In this document: piece after piece, positions 34,801 through 41,822 of the stretch
How the letters are laid out: the number at the start of each line of letters is the position of its first letter
Numbering within the stretch: the stretch's first letter is position 1
Source: an uncultured Corynebacterium sp.
GTDB lineage: Bacteria > Actinomycetota > Actinomycetes > Mycobacteriales > Mycobacteriaceae
Length of the DNA: 64,000 nucleotides
Direction: 5' to 3'
Assembly: GCF_946998835.1 (NCBI RefSeq)
Contig: NZ_CAMQAZ010000006.1
Span: 1-64,000 of the forward strand
Position numbers and translations under genes: made by a program
Notes under the pieces: model-generated
The model's database searches: none
What the model was told of the DNA's origin: nothing
Seen by the model: only the letters and a program-made list of their open reading frames with translations

Positions 34801-37337
34801 GCGAGTTTGATTCCTTCCCACGCCAGAATCAGCGTTCCGATGAAGAAGAGGAAAACATCGCCGATGAAATCTAGAACCGGTTGGCCGTAGGTTTCCCACG
34901 AGGTTTGGAGCCACTGCCAAATGGAATCCCACCCAGACTTCAGCCCATCCCACACGGCGGTGAGGGTATCACCGAAACCTGTAAAGAAGTCGATGATTCC
35001 CGCGATTAGGCCGCCGACCCACTCCACGAACGCGCCGATTGCGGCGCCGAGTTTTTCGGCAATCCAGGAGATAACCGTGCCGATAACACTGATGAGCGGC
35101 GACAGGACATTCTCCGTGAGCCAGGAGATAACCTTTGCGACGCCCTCGAATGCGAAAGCCAGAACACGCAGGGCGCCAACGAGCAGGAATACTGCCGCCA
35201 CAGCAACGCCGCCGATAACCATAAGCAGTGGCTTGAGGAGCGGCCACAATGCTTTCCCAATATCGAACAGTGCCTTCGCGAGGGCTGCGACAACATCCCA
35301 CACGGCCTTAAAAATCGCGATGAGCGCATGCCACCCTGCAGACAGTACGGCCCCGGCGACGTCCTGGAATGCGTGCCCTAACGACTTAATGCCTTCCCAC
35401 ACGCTACGGACAGCGTCTCCCAACACGCGGTAGAAACTGATAACAGTTTGCGCGGCCGGGCCGCCAATCATCTTGGTCAGAGAATCAGCGTCTCCGTCTT
35501 TCCCTCGGATAGCGTCCCATGCCTCGGACGCTGCTCCCTTGAAGCTGGTTAGGATATCGAACACGCGGTTAGCGTTATCCCCACCGATGAGAGACACCAG
35601 CGCCCCACTCGACTTAAACCCTTCTGGGTTCAACACAGCGTTTTTAACGTCTGACCACGCGTTCTTTACTGTGCTGATGGTGTTCTGAATTCCCGCGACT
35701 CTGTCGGCTCCGATGAGCTTCGACAACGGCGATGCGGCATCCACCGGGGTGCCTCGGATAACGGAGACGAGGTTATCCCACAGCCCCTTGACGAAGTCCA
35801 CCGCCGGGGCAACAGCGTTCTTGACGGACTCCCACATCCCAATCCAGAAATTACGGAACGCCTCCGAGTGCCGCCACAGCAACGCCACAGCCACTACCAA
35901 CGCAGTAATCCCGGCAATGACGGCCCCCACAGGTGTGAACAAGAAACCAAGGTTCAGTGCCTGCCATACCTTCGTCAGCAACCCCAGGGCATTCACAGTA
36001 CCAATGAGCGCACCTACTACTGCTGCTGCGCCAATTCCCGCCAGTGCAGCCGCGAAAATATCTGCTGTGACGCTCCCAGACTTCATCCACTTGGCAAAAT
36101 CTTTAATTGGGCCGACTGCCCACTTCACAATCGCGGTTCCAAACTCCACCGCCGCAGTGATGCCAGGGATAAACGGCTCAATAATCGACGCGCCGAGGTT
36201 AAACAGCGCCGTTTTCATATTCGACAGTTTCGCCGGCAGCGTCTGGCCCATTTGTTTTGCAAGGTCGCCGGTGCCCATGTTCACGGCTTTGACGAAGTCC
36301 TCGAAGGACACCTTTCCGTCACTGATAGCCTTCTTCACTTCGGCTTGTGACATGCCCATCGAGTCGGCGAGGTACTTTGTCGCGTTGACTCCAGCGTCGG
36401 CCATCTGCGCCATGTCCTCACCAGTGACCTTGCCCTGCGCACTAATCTGCTGCATGACACGACCAACATCAACGCCGGAGCCTTCCGCGATGGAGGATAG
36501 GGCAGTAAACGCTTGAATCGCGCTGTCCATCGGCTTACCGAGCTGAACACCGGCCTGGGCGAACATCGCAGAGTACTTCGCTGCGTCAGACAGACTCACT
36601 GATGTACCCGTGACCTGCTCTGTCAGTTTCGCCATTTGGTTCTTGGTTTGCTCCGCAGATAGGCCCACGGATTGGAACATGATTTCCGCGCGCTGGATAT
36701 TCATCAGACGGTCGAACCCACCTTTGAGGACCACGGCCGGGCCCGCGATCGCTGCGATGGCACCGCCGATACGCCCAAATGCGCTTGGCAGCTCATTGGC
36801 GTCACGTTTGACTGACTCCAAGGCCTCGCCGATGTTTCGACGGATACTGCTTCCAACTTCAGCGGCGCGTTGCCCGAGCGCAGTGAATGCCCCGCCAGAT
36901 ATGCTCCCCATCGCGTTTTTTGCGGCTGCGACACCGGAGCTAATCCCAGATGCGATGGATGAACCCGCGTGAGCTGCCATTTCGCCAATACGCGATAGAG
37001 AGGAGCCGCTGACTGTCCCTAGTGCCGCGTCCGCCTTTGATGCGCCGGAGGAAATGGAGGACGCTACCTGAGCCCCAGCCTCAGCAGCCTTCTTCGTAAT
37101 CTTGGTCAGGCCGTTGCCGTCTACAGCATCGAGGGCTTTATCCGCTTTATCGGCGCCACGCTGGATTTCGGAGCCGATAGCGTCACCAGCTTGCGACGCC
37201 TCCTGTTGCGCAGACTTAGGGAGCTTGCCGAGGATACCGTCGATTTTCGCTAGGGCGCGTTCTACCTGCTGGGTGAGCTTATCTGTGACGTCACTCGCGT
37301 CCGCTTCGAAGGTGACTTTTGCTTTACCGACTGCCAT
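31815..37337 (-). CDS. Tape measure protein with NlpC/P60-like and SLT domains
   Basis: Sets tail length and passes through the tube during DNA ejection; 1840 residues predict a tail near 275 nm at 0.15 nm per residue. The N-terminal 150 residues are Ala-rich helix, followed by the TMP core (AQAGVQLGKPMDSAIQAFTALSSIAEGSGVDVGRVMQQI), helical membrane-like segments and Trp-rich repeats (WQWLQ-SW-TYGQPV type). Residues 1441-1560 form an NlpC/P60-like peptidase (GGTDCSGYM with Cys1460, GGGHTAG with His1514) and 1644-1745 an SLT transglycosylase (NQESGGNPRAINNWD, KGLMQVI). I chose ATG 37337; an in-frame start up to 13 residues earlier is possible. Confidence 0.93.
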   Translation of the reverse strand: MAVGKAKVTFEADASDVTDKLTQQVERALAKIDGILGKLPKSAQQEASQAGDAIGSEIQRGADKADKALDAVDGNGLTKITKKAAEAGAQVASSISSGASKADAALGTVSGSSLSRIGEMAAHAGSSIASGISSGVAAAKNAMGSISGGAFTALGQRAAEVGSSIRRNIGEALESVKRDANELPSAFGRIGGAIAAIAGPAVVLKGGFDRLMNIQRAEIMFQSVGLSAEQTKNQMAKLTEQVTGTSVSLSDAAKYSAMFAQAGVQLGKPMDSAIQAFTALSSIAEGSGVDVGRVMQQISAQGKVTGEDMAQMADAGVNATKYLADSMGMSQAEVKKAISDGKVSFEDFVKAVNMGTGDLAKQMGQTLPAKLSNMKTALFNLGASIIEPFIPGITAAVEFGTAIVKWAVGPIKDFAKWMKSGSVTADIFAAALAGIGAAAVVGALIGTVNALGLLTKVWQALNLGFLFTPVGAVIAGITALVVAVALLWRHSEAFRNFWIGMWESVKNAVAPAVDFVKGLWDNLVSVIRGTPVDAASPLSKLIGADRVAGIQNTISTVKNAWSDVKNAVLNPEGFKSSGALVSLIGGDNANRVFDILTSFKGAASEAWDAIRGKDGDADSLTKMIGGPAAQTVISFYRVLGDAVRSVWEGIKSLGHAFQDVAGAVLSAGWHALIAIFKAVWDVVAALAKALFDIGKALWPLLKPLLMVIGGVAVAAVFLLVGALRVLAFAFEGVAKVISWLTENVLSPLISVIGTVISWIAEKLGAAIGAFVEWVGGLIAGIIDFFTGFGDTLTAVWDGLKSGWDSIWQWLQTSWETYGQPVLDFIGDVFLFFIGTLILAWEGIKLAWDAVWQWLQSSWDTYGQPVVDWITMAFDTFVGWLKAGWDSLVGAWNELWGWLQIAWQAVGQPIVDGIVWVFQAMWDGLQIIFGWIATGWNFLWQGVQLVYNLVIMPVVNGVIAAFDWVRSGISSAMDWVRGKVNEFGQACSNLYSQYVAPMVQSVINGFNRVKDTITGWKNKVIGAVSDAGTWLVNAGRQIVQGMINGINSMISTLISTVTGFAGKAISAAKNALGIHSPSREFQAIGHNVGEGMVAGIQAMQPAVTAAAAEMAAASSTTARVNVNANVTTNAVDVAPRVSPPLPAMSVTAPDMASSTPYSFESAASQIDSTATGTLIPMFGMLDGATIGFANTVAAQTGGVALPAFMSMAAGMANTQAGVITPTMLATGQSATMMATTVWGQIAGPIRAGLSYFVQMLFWALSTGVTPVFTTIVNSLQWVTNSFTWAVNSIGSAWARIRELTAAPVRFTIGTVFNNGLVGMWNSVSELIGTKKMAPYPLRFATGGFVSGPGGPTDDKIPALLSNGEYVMTAKAVDKIGVQNLDAMNSGAVSATPNSLRSTKQQREMLNDHTFKQIASRYAGGGIVKGSPAWRDLLRGYNWARSRSGRPYVFGGSAHGAGGTDCSGYMSGIADVILGGNGARQWATGNFPAGQRGAWARGLSAGFSVGIRNGGPGGGHTAGTIGGVEGIPAVNVESGGSPSRVKFGAGAVGATDSYFNQHHHLRVVDGGRFVPGMGSGVSMGEMIAEAVKPFRDRTQTALRSWAGKPGIINTLPSAVDKAMDSKARAMIDKKMAESSADPGGTGVQRWAPLVSQLLRLYGHPASWLGITLKRMNQESGGNPRAINNWDINARRGDPSKGLMQVIGSTFAAHRDPRFPNDIWDPKANIAASMRYTMRTYGSLPAGYGRAGGYEHGGLMGVGQGIFHKTAFKPERVLSPEQTTSFDRLVDWLDGGITLPEVTSSRGTTDQYGQPRTTRQIIVTQNIVATDPQRTADEVENRLMALM

Positions 37338-37382
37338 GGTCACATATTCGCCATTCCGGGTGTCCATACATGACATAGAGTA

Positions 37383-37416
37383 CTATAGTTAACTATATTG
37401 CGTTACTGTGTAGTAT
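37383..37416 (+). promoter_or_regulatory. Promoter with CTATAG-type operator before the first plus-strand cassette
   Basis: TTAACT (37389-37394) and TAGTAT (37411-37416) are 16 bp apart. The -35 lies inside CTATAGTTAACTATA (37383-37397), which contains the 12-bp perfect palindrome ATAGTTAACTAT. This would let the factor that binds CTATAG-N4-CTATAG sites control the cassette. Confidence 0.55.
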
Positions 37417-37441
37417 TACGAAGTGAAGAAAGGATGACATC

Positions 37442-37987
37442 ATGGAGCCAGTAAAGAAGAAGAAATGGCCATGGATAGTTGGAGGACTCTTCCTCGTTGG
37501 ACTAGTCGGCTCGATAATCGATCCGGTAGAGAAGCAATCAAACACGCCCGAAACATCCGTCACAACTACCACGGAATCAAAAATAGAACAGCCATATAAA
37601 GAGCGGACCCGGGCCTCAATGACAGCCTCGGAAAAGGGGACTGAAGAAACATTCAACGCCGGAGCGCAGTTCGAAAAGTGGTATCTCGGACAGTACGACG
37701 AACATAGTTGGGACTATGTTTGCGGCAAGTACGGCGGCTGGGAATGTAACGTGCTTGACGTCGACTCCCCGGCAGGGCTTGATGGCACCATCGTCATCGT
37801 AACGACCTTGTCGAAAGATAATCCCGAAGGAAAGCAGCGCGCAGAAGGTGCCGTTAAGTCTATCCAGAACCTAGCCGATCTCGAACCGGAGATGAAAGAC
37901 GCTATTGGAGGGAAAGCTGACTACGTTCAGGTGTGGGACGCGCAAGGTAATGTGCTCGCAAGCGGCAATATCAACTACGGGGCGTAG
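37442..37987 (+). CDS. Moron: single-pass membrane-anchored protein
   Basis: A 181-residue protein with a basic start (MEPVKKKKWPW), one helix (IVGGLFLVGLVGSIID), a Thr/Ser-rich linker and an extracellular-type domain with two cysteines (DYVCGKYGGWECNVLDV). RBS GAAAGGA at good spacing. It is transcribed against the surrounding tail genes behind its own promoter. An envelope-located prophage protein such as an exclusion factor is possible, but no family was recognised. Confidence 0.75.
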   Translation: MEPVKKKKWPWIVGGLFLVGLVGSIIDPVEKQSNTPETSVTTTTESKIEQPYKERTRASMTASEKGTEETFNAGAQFEKWYLGQYDEHSWDYVCGKYGGWECNVLDVDSPAGLDGTIVIVTTLSKDNPEGKQRAEGAVKSIQNLADLEPEMKDAIGGKADYVQVWDAQGNVLASGNINYGA

Positions 37988-37990
37988 CCA

Positions 37991-38428
37991 ATGCGCGACG
38001 AAGATATTTCAGAGCAGGACTTGCGGATTCTTCGCGCGGAAGCGGCGTCGATGGTCCGTGGGAGGCGTCAATCCGAGTGGTGGGAGGAAGTAGAGCGCCT
38101 CACTGCAGGTGAGAAGTTCGCGGAAGCGGAAGAATTACTTGTTGAGATGCGGGATGCGGCCGCTGAGTCTACGCGTATTGCGGGGTGGACGGTGCCGTTC
38201 GCCCCCACGCAGGGACTTTTGTCTATCTACCTTAAGCAAGGGCGTATCGGGGACGCTGACCAGGTGCTTGCTGACTACCTGGACTGTCTCCAGGAGTATC
38301 GGATATTCGTGCCCGAGGGCGGGGATACTGGTGAGCGTAGGGCGCGTGAATGGGTGGAGGCTCTGTCCGATCCTAAGGCTCGTGCGCACTGGAAAGAACA
38401 AGGGGGTGAATGTAATGGAGGAAAGTGA
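37991..38428 (+). CDS. Moron: helical protein of unknown function
   Basis: A 145-residue soluble protein, acidic and almost all helical (SEQDLRILRAEAASMVRGRRQSEWWEEVERLTAG, FAEAEELLVEMRDAAAES, GDADQVLADYLDCLQEY), with tetratricopeptide-like spacing but no clear TPR match. It starts 3 nt after the previous stop and overlaps the next small HTH gene, so the three form an operon. Confidence 0.7.
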   Translation: MRDEDISEQDLRILRAEAASMVRGRRQSEWWEEVERLTAGEKFAEAEELLVEMRDAAAESTRIAGWTVPFAPTQGLLSIYLKQGRIGDADQVLADYLDCLQEYRIFVPEGGDTGERRAREWVEALSDPKARAHWKEQGGECNGGK

Positions 38429-38600
38429 GAGGGCGCGCCTTCTGGCTGAATGTGCTCAAGCACAAAAGAATTATGAGTGGAGTAAGCAGCGCCGGAAGGA
38501 TGCCTTTATAGCAGCAATGCGGACGCCCATTAGTGCCCGTGAGATTTCCGAAGTGACTGGGCTTCCTAGGACAACTATTAGCGGCATAGTCAATCGGTAA
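38415..38600 (+). CDS. Moron: small HTH DNA-binding protein
   Basis: A 61-residue protein with a helical N-terminus and a C-terminal helix-turn-helix (SAREISEVTGLPRTTISGIVNR). ATG 38415 overlaps the preceding gene and has a GGGGGTG ribosome site. It lies just before the promoter of the antirepressor gene and could regulate it; this is inferred from position. Confidence 0.7.
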   Translation: MEESERARLLAECAQAQKNYEWSKQRRKDAFIAAMRTPISAREISEVTGLPRTTISGIVNR

Positions 38601-38608
38601 ATAGTGTA

Positions 38609-38639
38609 TTGACCGTTTTTAGTCATTGTGTGGTAGTAT
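38609..38639 (+). promoter_or_regulatory. Candidate promoter of the antirepressor gene
   Basis: TTGACC (38609-38614) and TAGTAT (38634-38639) with 19-bp spacing; the -10 context TGTG-TGG-TAGTAT resembles TGTG-TAGTAT at 37407-37416. It would produce an untranslated leader of about 80 nt. Confidence 0.45.
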
Positions 38640-38647
38640 TCTAAATG

Positions 38648-38728
38648 TAAAGCAAAAGCTTTATATAAAAAGCCACCGCGTAGCTGGGACTACCGGTGGC
38701 ACGGACTCAACTACTAAGGAGTTGAATC
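38648..38728 (+). ncRNA. Structured leader RNA before the antirepressor gene
   Basis: Three hairpins follow one another: TAAAGC-AAAA-GCTTTA (38648-38663); GCCACCG with inner GTAG, loop CTGGGA, CTAC and CGGTGGC (38672-38700); and TCAAC/GTTGA (38707-38725), whose loop and 3' arm hold the Shine-Dalgarno AAGGAG (38716-38721). The layout fits control of antirepressor translation, as C4-type RNA does in P1-like phages, but a relation to C4 is only a hypothesis. Confidence 0.55.
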
Positions 38729-39487
38729 ATGGTTAATACTGCCATGCCCGCCACGGGAACCGCAAACCCGCTCATCCCACTCACCGAGAACTCCGACGGA
38801 ATTCAGGCTGTCATGGGACGAGACCTACACGCCTTCCTTGAGGTCCAGTCGAACTACACAACCTGGATTAATCGGCTGATAGAAAAATATAGGTTCATTG
38901 CAGGTCAGGACTTTATTCCAAAAATGGAAGAAAGTTCAGGTGGACGCCCGTCTGAGAATCACATCCTCACCTTGGATATGGCAAAAGAACTGTCCATGGT
39001 GCAAAACAATCAAAAGGGACGCGAAGCCCGCCAGTACTTCATCGAATGTGAGAAACAAGCACAATCGAAAAAGGCTAATGGTGGTGAACTATCGCGGCTC
39101 GAACTTCTTCAGCTCGCAATGAACGCCGAAACAGAGCGTCTCGCACTCGAGGTAAAGAACAAAGAACTCGAGCCGAAAGCAAAAGCCTATGATCAGTTCA
39201 TTGACGCAGACGGAACCTATAGCGTCGGCAATGTCGCAAAGATGCTCGGGCTAAGCCAAAACAAGCTCTTCACAAAGCTCCGCCAACACGGAATTCTCAT
39301 CTCCAAAGGAGCAATGCGGAACACGCCTTACCAAAAATACATGCACCACTTCGCAGTCAAAGCCTACGACTACCAGCGCAGCGATGGTTCAACACACACA
39401 AGCTACACAACCCGTGTACTCCCCTCAGGAATCGGTTTCATACAAATGAAACTCAACCCTGAAACAAAGACGGAGGTATCCGCGTAA
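38729..39487 (+). CDS. Phage antirepressor, AntA/AntB N-terminus and KilAC C-terminus
   Basis: A 252-residue protein. The N-terminal domain (about 15-110: GRDLHAFLEVQSNYTTWINRLIEKYRFIAGQDF, LTLDMAKELSMVQNNQKGREARQYFIECE) is the AntA/AntB type, and the C-terminal domain (about 155-245: YSVGNVAKMLGLSQNKLFTKLRQHGIL, PYQKYMHHFAVKAY) is KilAC. Such proteins inactivate lysogeny repressors. It is unusual to find one inside the tail module, on the strand opposite the tail genes. Its leader folds over the RBS. Confidence 0.88.
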   Translation: MVNTAMPATGTANPLIPLTENSDGIQAVMGRDLHAFLEVQSNYTTWINRLIEKYRFIAGQDFIPKMEESSGGRPSENHILTLDMAKELSMVQNNQKGREARQYFIECEKQAQSKKANGGELSRLELLQLAMNAETERLALEVKNKELEPKAKAYDQFIDADGTYSVGNVAKMLGLSQNKLFTKLRQHGILISKGAMRNTPYQKYMHHFAVKAYDYQRSDGSTHTSYTTRVLPSGIGFIQMKLNPETKTEVSA

Positions 39488-39672
39488 TGAACGGAACAGT
39501 GAACGGATACTTCGAGGACCATGCCGTATCCTGCATCGTTACCCCAGACATTGTACGTGACAAGGTAATCGGGCTAACCATAGATATTCTCGGAGAGAGC
39601 TTCGCACATACGCTCGCCTTTGATGGTGATGATATGTCTGAGTTCCTTACGAAATTGACTATGCGTAGCTAG
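39487..39672 (+). CDS. Moron: small protein following the antirepressor
   Basis: A 61-residue protein of unknown function (MNGTVNGYFEDHAVSCIVTPDIVRDKVIGL...). It is translationally coupled to the antirepressor by TAATG, and its stop overlaps by 4 nt the stop of the convergent tail-chaperone gene. Confidence 0.65.
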   Translation: MNGTVNGYFEDHAVSCIVTPDIVRDKVIGLTIDILGESFAHTLAFDGDDMSEFLTKLTMRS

Positions 39673-40184
39673 AGGTCAATCCCCTCGAACCCCTCGAAAC
39701 CTTCTTCCCATCCGGGTGGGGGAGCCATCGGGTTGTCACGCCGGTACAAATCCCGGATGATTTTCTCCCGCTCCTCATCATCTTTCGCCGAGTCGAGAAT
39801 CATTACCTCGACGACATCCAGCAGCGCCGTTAGTGACGGCAGTTGTCGGAGCGGGTCAGAAATCCCCTTCTCAATTAGCCGTCCACGGATCATTGACCAC
39901 TGCTGTACAGTCGCCCGCGATAGCGCAACAGTCGTTTTCCACGGCCGAGCCGTACCCTCCCTCAAAATACCGGCCATTAAATCCAACAAGTCCGGTTCGC
40001 CCCCGTCATAGTGGAACACCACCGGAAGCAGCTCATCCAGGCTAATCCCGGCAGTAGAAGCAATCTCCGTGCATGCCTGCAGACTCTCCCCAGGGACATC
40101 GCTTGCAAGCCTAGAGACGACAAGAGCGGCAGACGGAGGAAGCTCACTGACCTCCCACTGCCTGCCGCACCAATCAACAAACAC
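39669..40184 (-). CDS. Tail assembly chaperone, T-like
   Basis: A 171-residue protein in the position of the lambda gpT-like second tail chaperone, before the tape measure. It ends in the PPPGW motif plus acidic tail common to actinophage chaperones. A GTG at 40184 with AGG 6 nt upstream could start it. It is in the same frame as the preceding G-like gene, separated only by TAG and CTG, so a G-T fusion would need UAG readthrough, not a frameshift. Confidence 0.8.
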   Translation of the reverse strand: MFVDWCGRQWEVSELPPSAALVVSRLASDVPGESLQACTEIASTAGISLDELLPVVFHYDGGEPDLLDLMAGILREGTARPWKTTVALSRATVQQWSMIRGRLIEKGISDPLRQLPSLTALLDVVEVMILDSAKDDEEREKIIRDLYRRDNPMAPPPGWEEGFEGFEGIDL

Positions 40185-40187
40185 CAG

Positions 40188-40664
40188 CTACCTGCGTGGG
40201 CCGGTAGTTGGAGCGTTCATCTCCGGCGACTCTTCTGCCGCCTTCACCATAGCCTCGATAATGTCCCCCATAGACTCATCGGTGATAGGAGACTCGGGGT
40301 CCATCATCTTTTCGAGGAACATCTCAAAGTCATCGGCGACAAGGTGGAACTTCAGGAACATGCGAAGCGATGCGATTGACAGCTCACCATCGGACTTCGC
40401 GGACGCGCCGAGGGAAAACGCCAGCAGAGCAGCGCGCTTCGGGACATGGAAGCGGAAAGTAACCCCTTCTACTTCCACAGAATGCGAAGCTTCAACCTCT
40501 GCATCGGAACTATTAGACGGGTCGATGATTGCAACCTCAGGCTCATCGGCGATAGCACCCGGTTTCTTAGTCGCTTCAAGCTCTGCGAGACGTGCCTTCA
40601 GCTTCGCGGTTTCGTCCTCGCGGTTCGCATCGGCTTCGAAAGCTGCGGTGGAATCAGTAGTCAC
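40188..40664 (-). CDS. Tail assembly chaperone, G-like
   Basis: A 158-residue acidic protein: helical N-terminus (TAAFEADANREDETAKLKARLAELEATKKPG), then a compact domain (EVEGVTFRFHVPKRAALLAFSLGASAKSDGELSIASLRMFLKFHLVADDFEMFLEKMMDPESPI) typical of actinophage tail chaperones that coat the tape measure during assembly. It stops at TAG (40188-40190) in frame with the downstream T-like gene. Confidence 0.85.
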   Translation of the reverse strand: MTTDSTAAFEADANREDETAKLKARLAELEATKKPGAIADEPEVAIIDPSNSSDAEVEASHSVEVEGVTFRFHVPKRAALLAFSLGASAKSDGELSIASLRMFLKFHLVADDFEMFLEKMMDPESPITDESMGDIIEAMVKAAEESPEMNAPTTGPRR

Positions 40665-40706
40665 AGTGTTGTCCTTTCAGATCGCTGTTCGGTGACAAAG
40701 TTTGTT

Positions 40707-41120
40707 CTATTCCCCTGCGGTGACCTCAAACCCCAACGCTCCGGCACCTGTCTTTAGAGCGTTGAGGAGCCAGGGCCTCTTTTTTGCGCCGGGGTGGTTC
40801 ACCGAGCGGGCGAACACCATGCCGTTTGTTCCGCGCCATGCGAGCACTTTCGCTCGCCGTGGCCGAATGACATGAGGGCGGGACCCTTCATGCACGGCCA
40901 GCGAGTAGTCAGCGGAAGCCTCGATATCAGATGTTGCACGGCCGTTGCTGTAGGTGATTGCCCCTTGGGTGTGTGAATTACGCAAAGCCCCCGTATCGAC
41001 GGGGGAGGTTACCTTCGCCTGGTTCAGGGTTGCGCGTTGAGCCTTACGTACCAGAAGGGTCGTTTCATGCTGTAATACAGCATTCATTTCGCCATAGTTG
41101 ATTGTGAACTCAGATGACAT
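40707..41120 (-). CDS. Head-tail joining protein, HK97 gp10-like
   Basis: A 137-residue protein with the gp10 pattern: helical start, SPVDTGALRNSHTQG (the PVDTGALR motif), DYSLAVHEGSRPHVIRPRRAKVLAWRG and HPGAKKRPWLLNAL. Members sit at the head-tail interface or help close the tail end. Position between the small 54-residue gene and chaperones fits. Confidence 0.85.
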   Translation of the reverse strand: MSSEFTINYGEMNAVLQHETTLLVRKAQRATLNQAKVTSPVDTGALRNSHTQGAITYSNGRATSDIEASADYSLAVHEGSRPHVIRPRRAKVLAWRGTNGMVFARSVNHPGAKKRPWLLNALKTGAGALGFEVTAGE

Positions 41121-41123
41121 GAT

Positions 41124-41285
41124 TTACTCGACTATTTCCACGACACCGAGGGATAGGAGATTGCGCACCACTTCTGTCACAGTGACGGTTGTTTCCTGGC
41201 CGCGCGCAAGATACACGGTGTTGCACACACCTCGGATAGTGATTGTCTCTGGTTCCTGTGTCTTCTTTGGTCGACGGGTAGCCAT
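41124..41285 (-). CDS. Small head-tail region protein sharing a motif with the tail fibre
   Basis: A 53-residue protein. ATG 41285 has AAGGAG at ideal spacing. Its core TIRGVCNTVYLARGQETTV resembles RIRGLISTTYLRRGETMVI at the N-terminus of the collagen-like fibre (about residues 27-45), both followed by a beta-strand ending in IV. It may be a minimal module used twice in the virion. Function unknown. Confidence 0.75.
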   Translation of the reverse strand: MATRRPKKTQEPETITIRGVCNTVYLARGQETTVTVTEVVRNLLSLGVVEIVE

Positions 41286-41296
41286 TTTTCTTCTCC

Positions 41297-41812
41297 TTAC
41301 AGTTGAACGTTGATTGTTTTCACCCATGCGAGGATTCCCCCCTGCGGGCCGATGGGTTCCGACGAGCCGACAACCGTTCCGTTAGCGAGGTTCAGTCGGT
41401 CTATTTCCCGCGACGCTATACAGAGTGCTTTCTCCAGCCGGTCGGCATCATCTAACCCGACGAGCGCGTCGTATTCCATCGCGTCCGGTGGCGGCGGGTA
41501 GCCCTGCGCGTCGACGGTGGACACGCACCGGGCGGCACCAACCTGGATAACGACAGCTAGCGCTCCATGACAGGGGTGGATACCTCCGTCGTCCTCATTC
41601 GGCCACACAGTGGTTCGGTACATGCGCAGGACATTTACCCATACGATTCCGGTGCAATTCTCGTACTGAAGGCCATCGAGAGCAACGTCTGCCCCTGGCC
41701 GGTGCTCAATCGTCGGGACGACTCCGCCCAGTGGGGCAGTGGCGGCGTCACTGGTGAACTGCGAACGCATCGCCTCAATTACCTGCCCGACAACAGCGAC
41801 AGTTTTATTCAT
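41297..41812 (-). CDS. Tail terminator-like connector protein
   Basis: A 171-residue protein (NKTVAVVGQVIEAMRSQF; TGIVWVNVLRMYRTTVWPNEDDGGIHPCHGALAVVIQVGAARC; LEKALCIASREIDRL) in the position of the tail terminator or second connector. Two ATG codons (41815 and 41812) are possible; the second has better spacing from AGGAG. Assignment from gene order and general pattern. Confidence 0.7.
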   Translation of the reverse strand: MNKTVAVVGQVIEAMRSQFTSDAATAPLGGVVPTIEHRPGADVALDGLQYENCTGIVWVNVLRMYRTTVWPNEDDGGIHPCHGALAVVIQVGAARCVSTVDAQGYPPPPDAMEYDALVGLDDADRLEKALCIASREIDRLNLANGTVVGSSEPIGPQGGILAWVKTINVQL

Positions 41813-41822
41813 CATGCGGCTC

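Noticed and set aside
40100..40300. Programmed -1 frameshift between tail chaperones
   Set aside because: The two genes are in the same frame, so a slip would not produce a G-T fusion; no slippery heptamer was found near the G stop.
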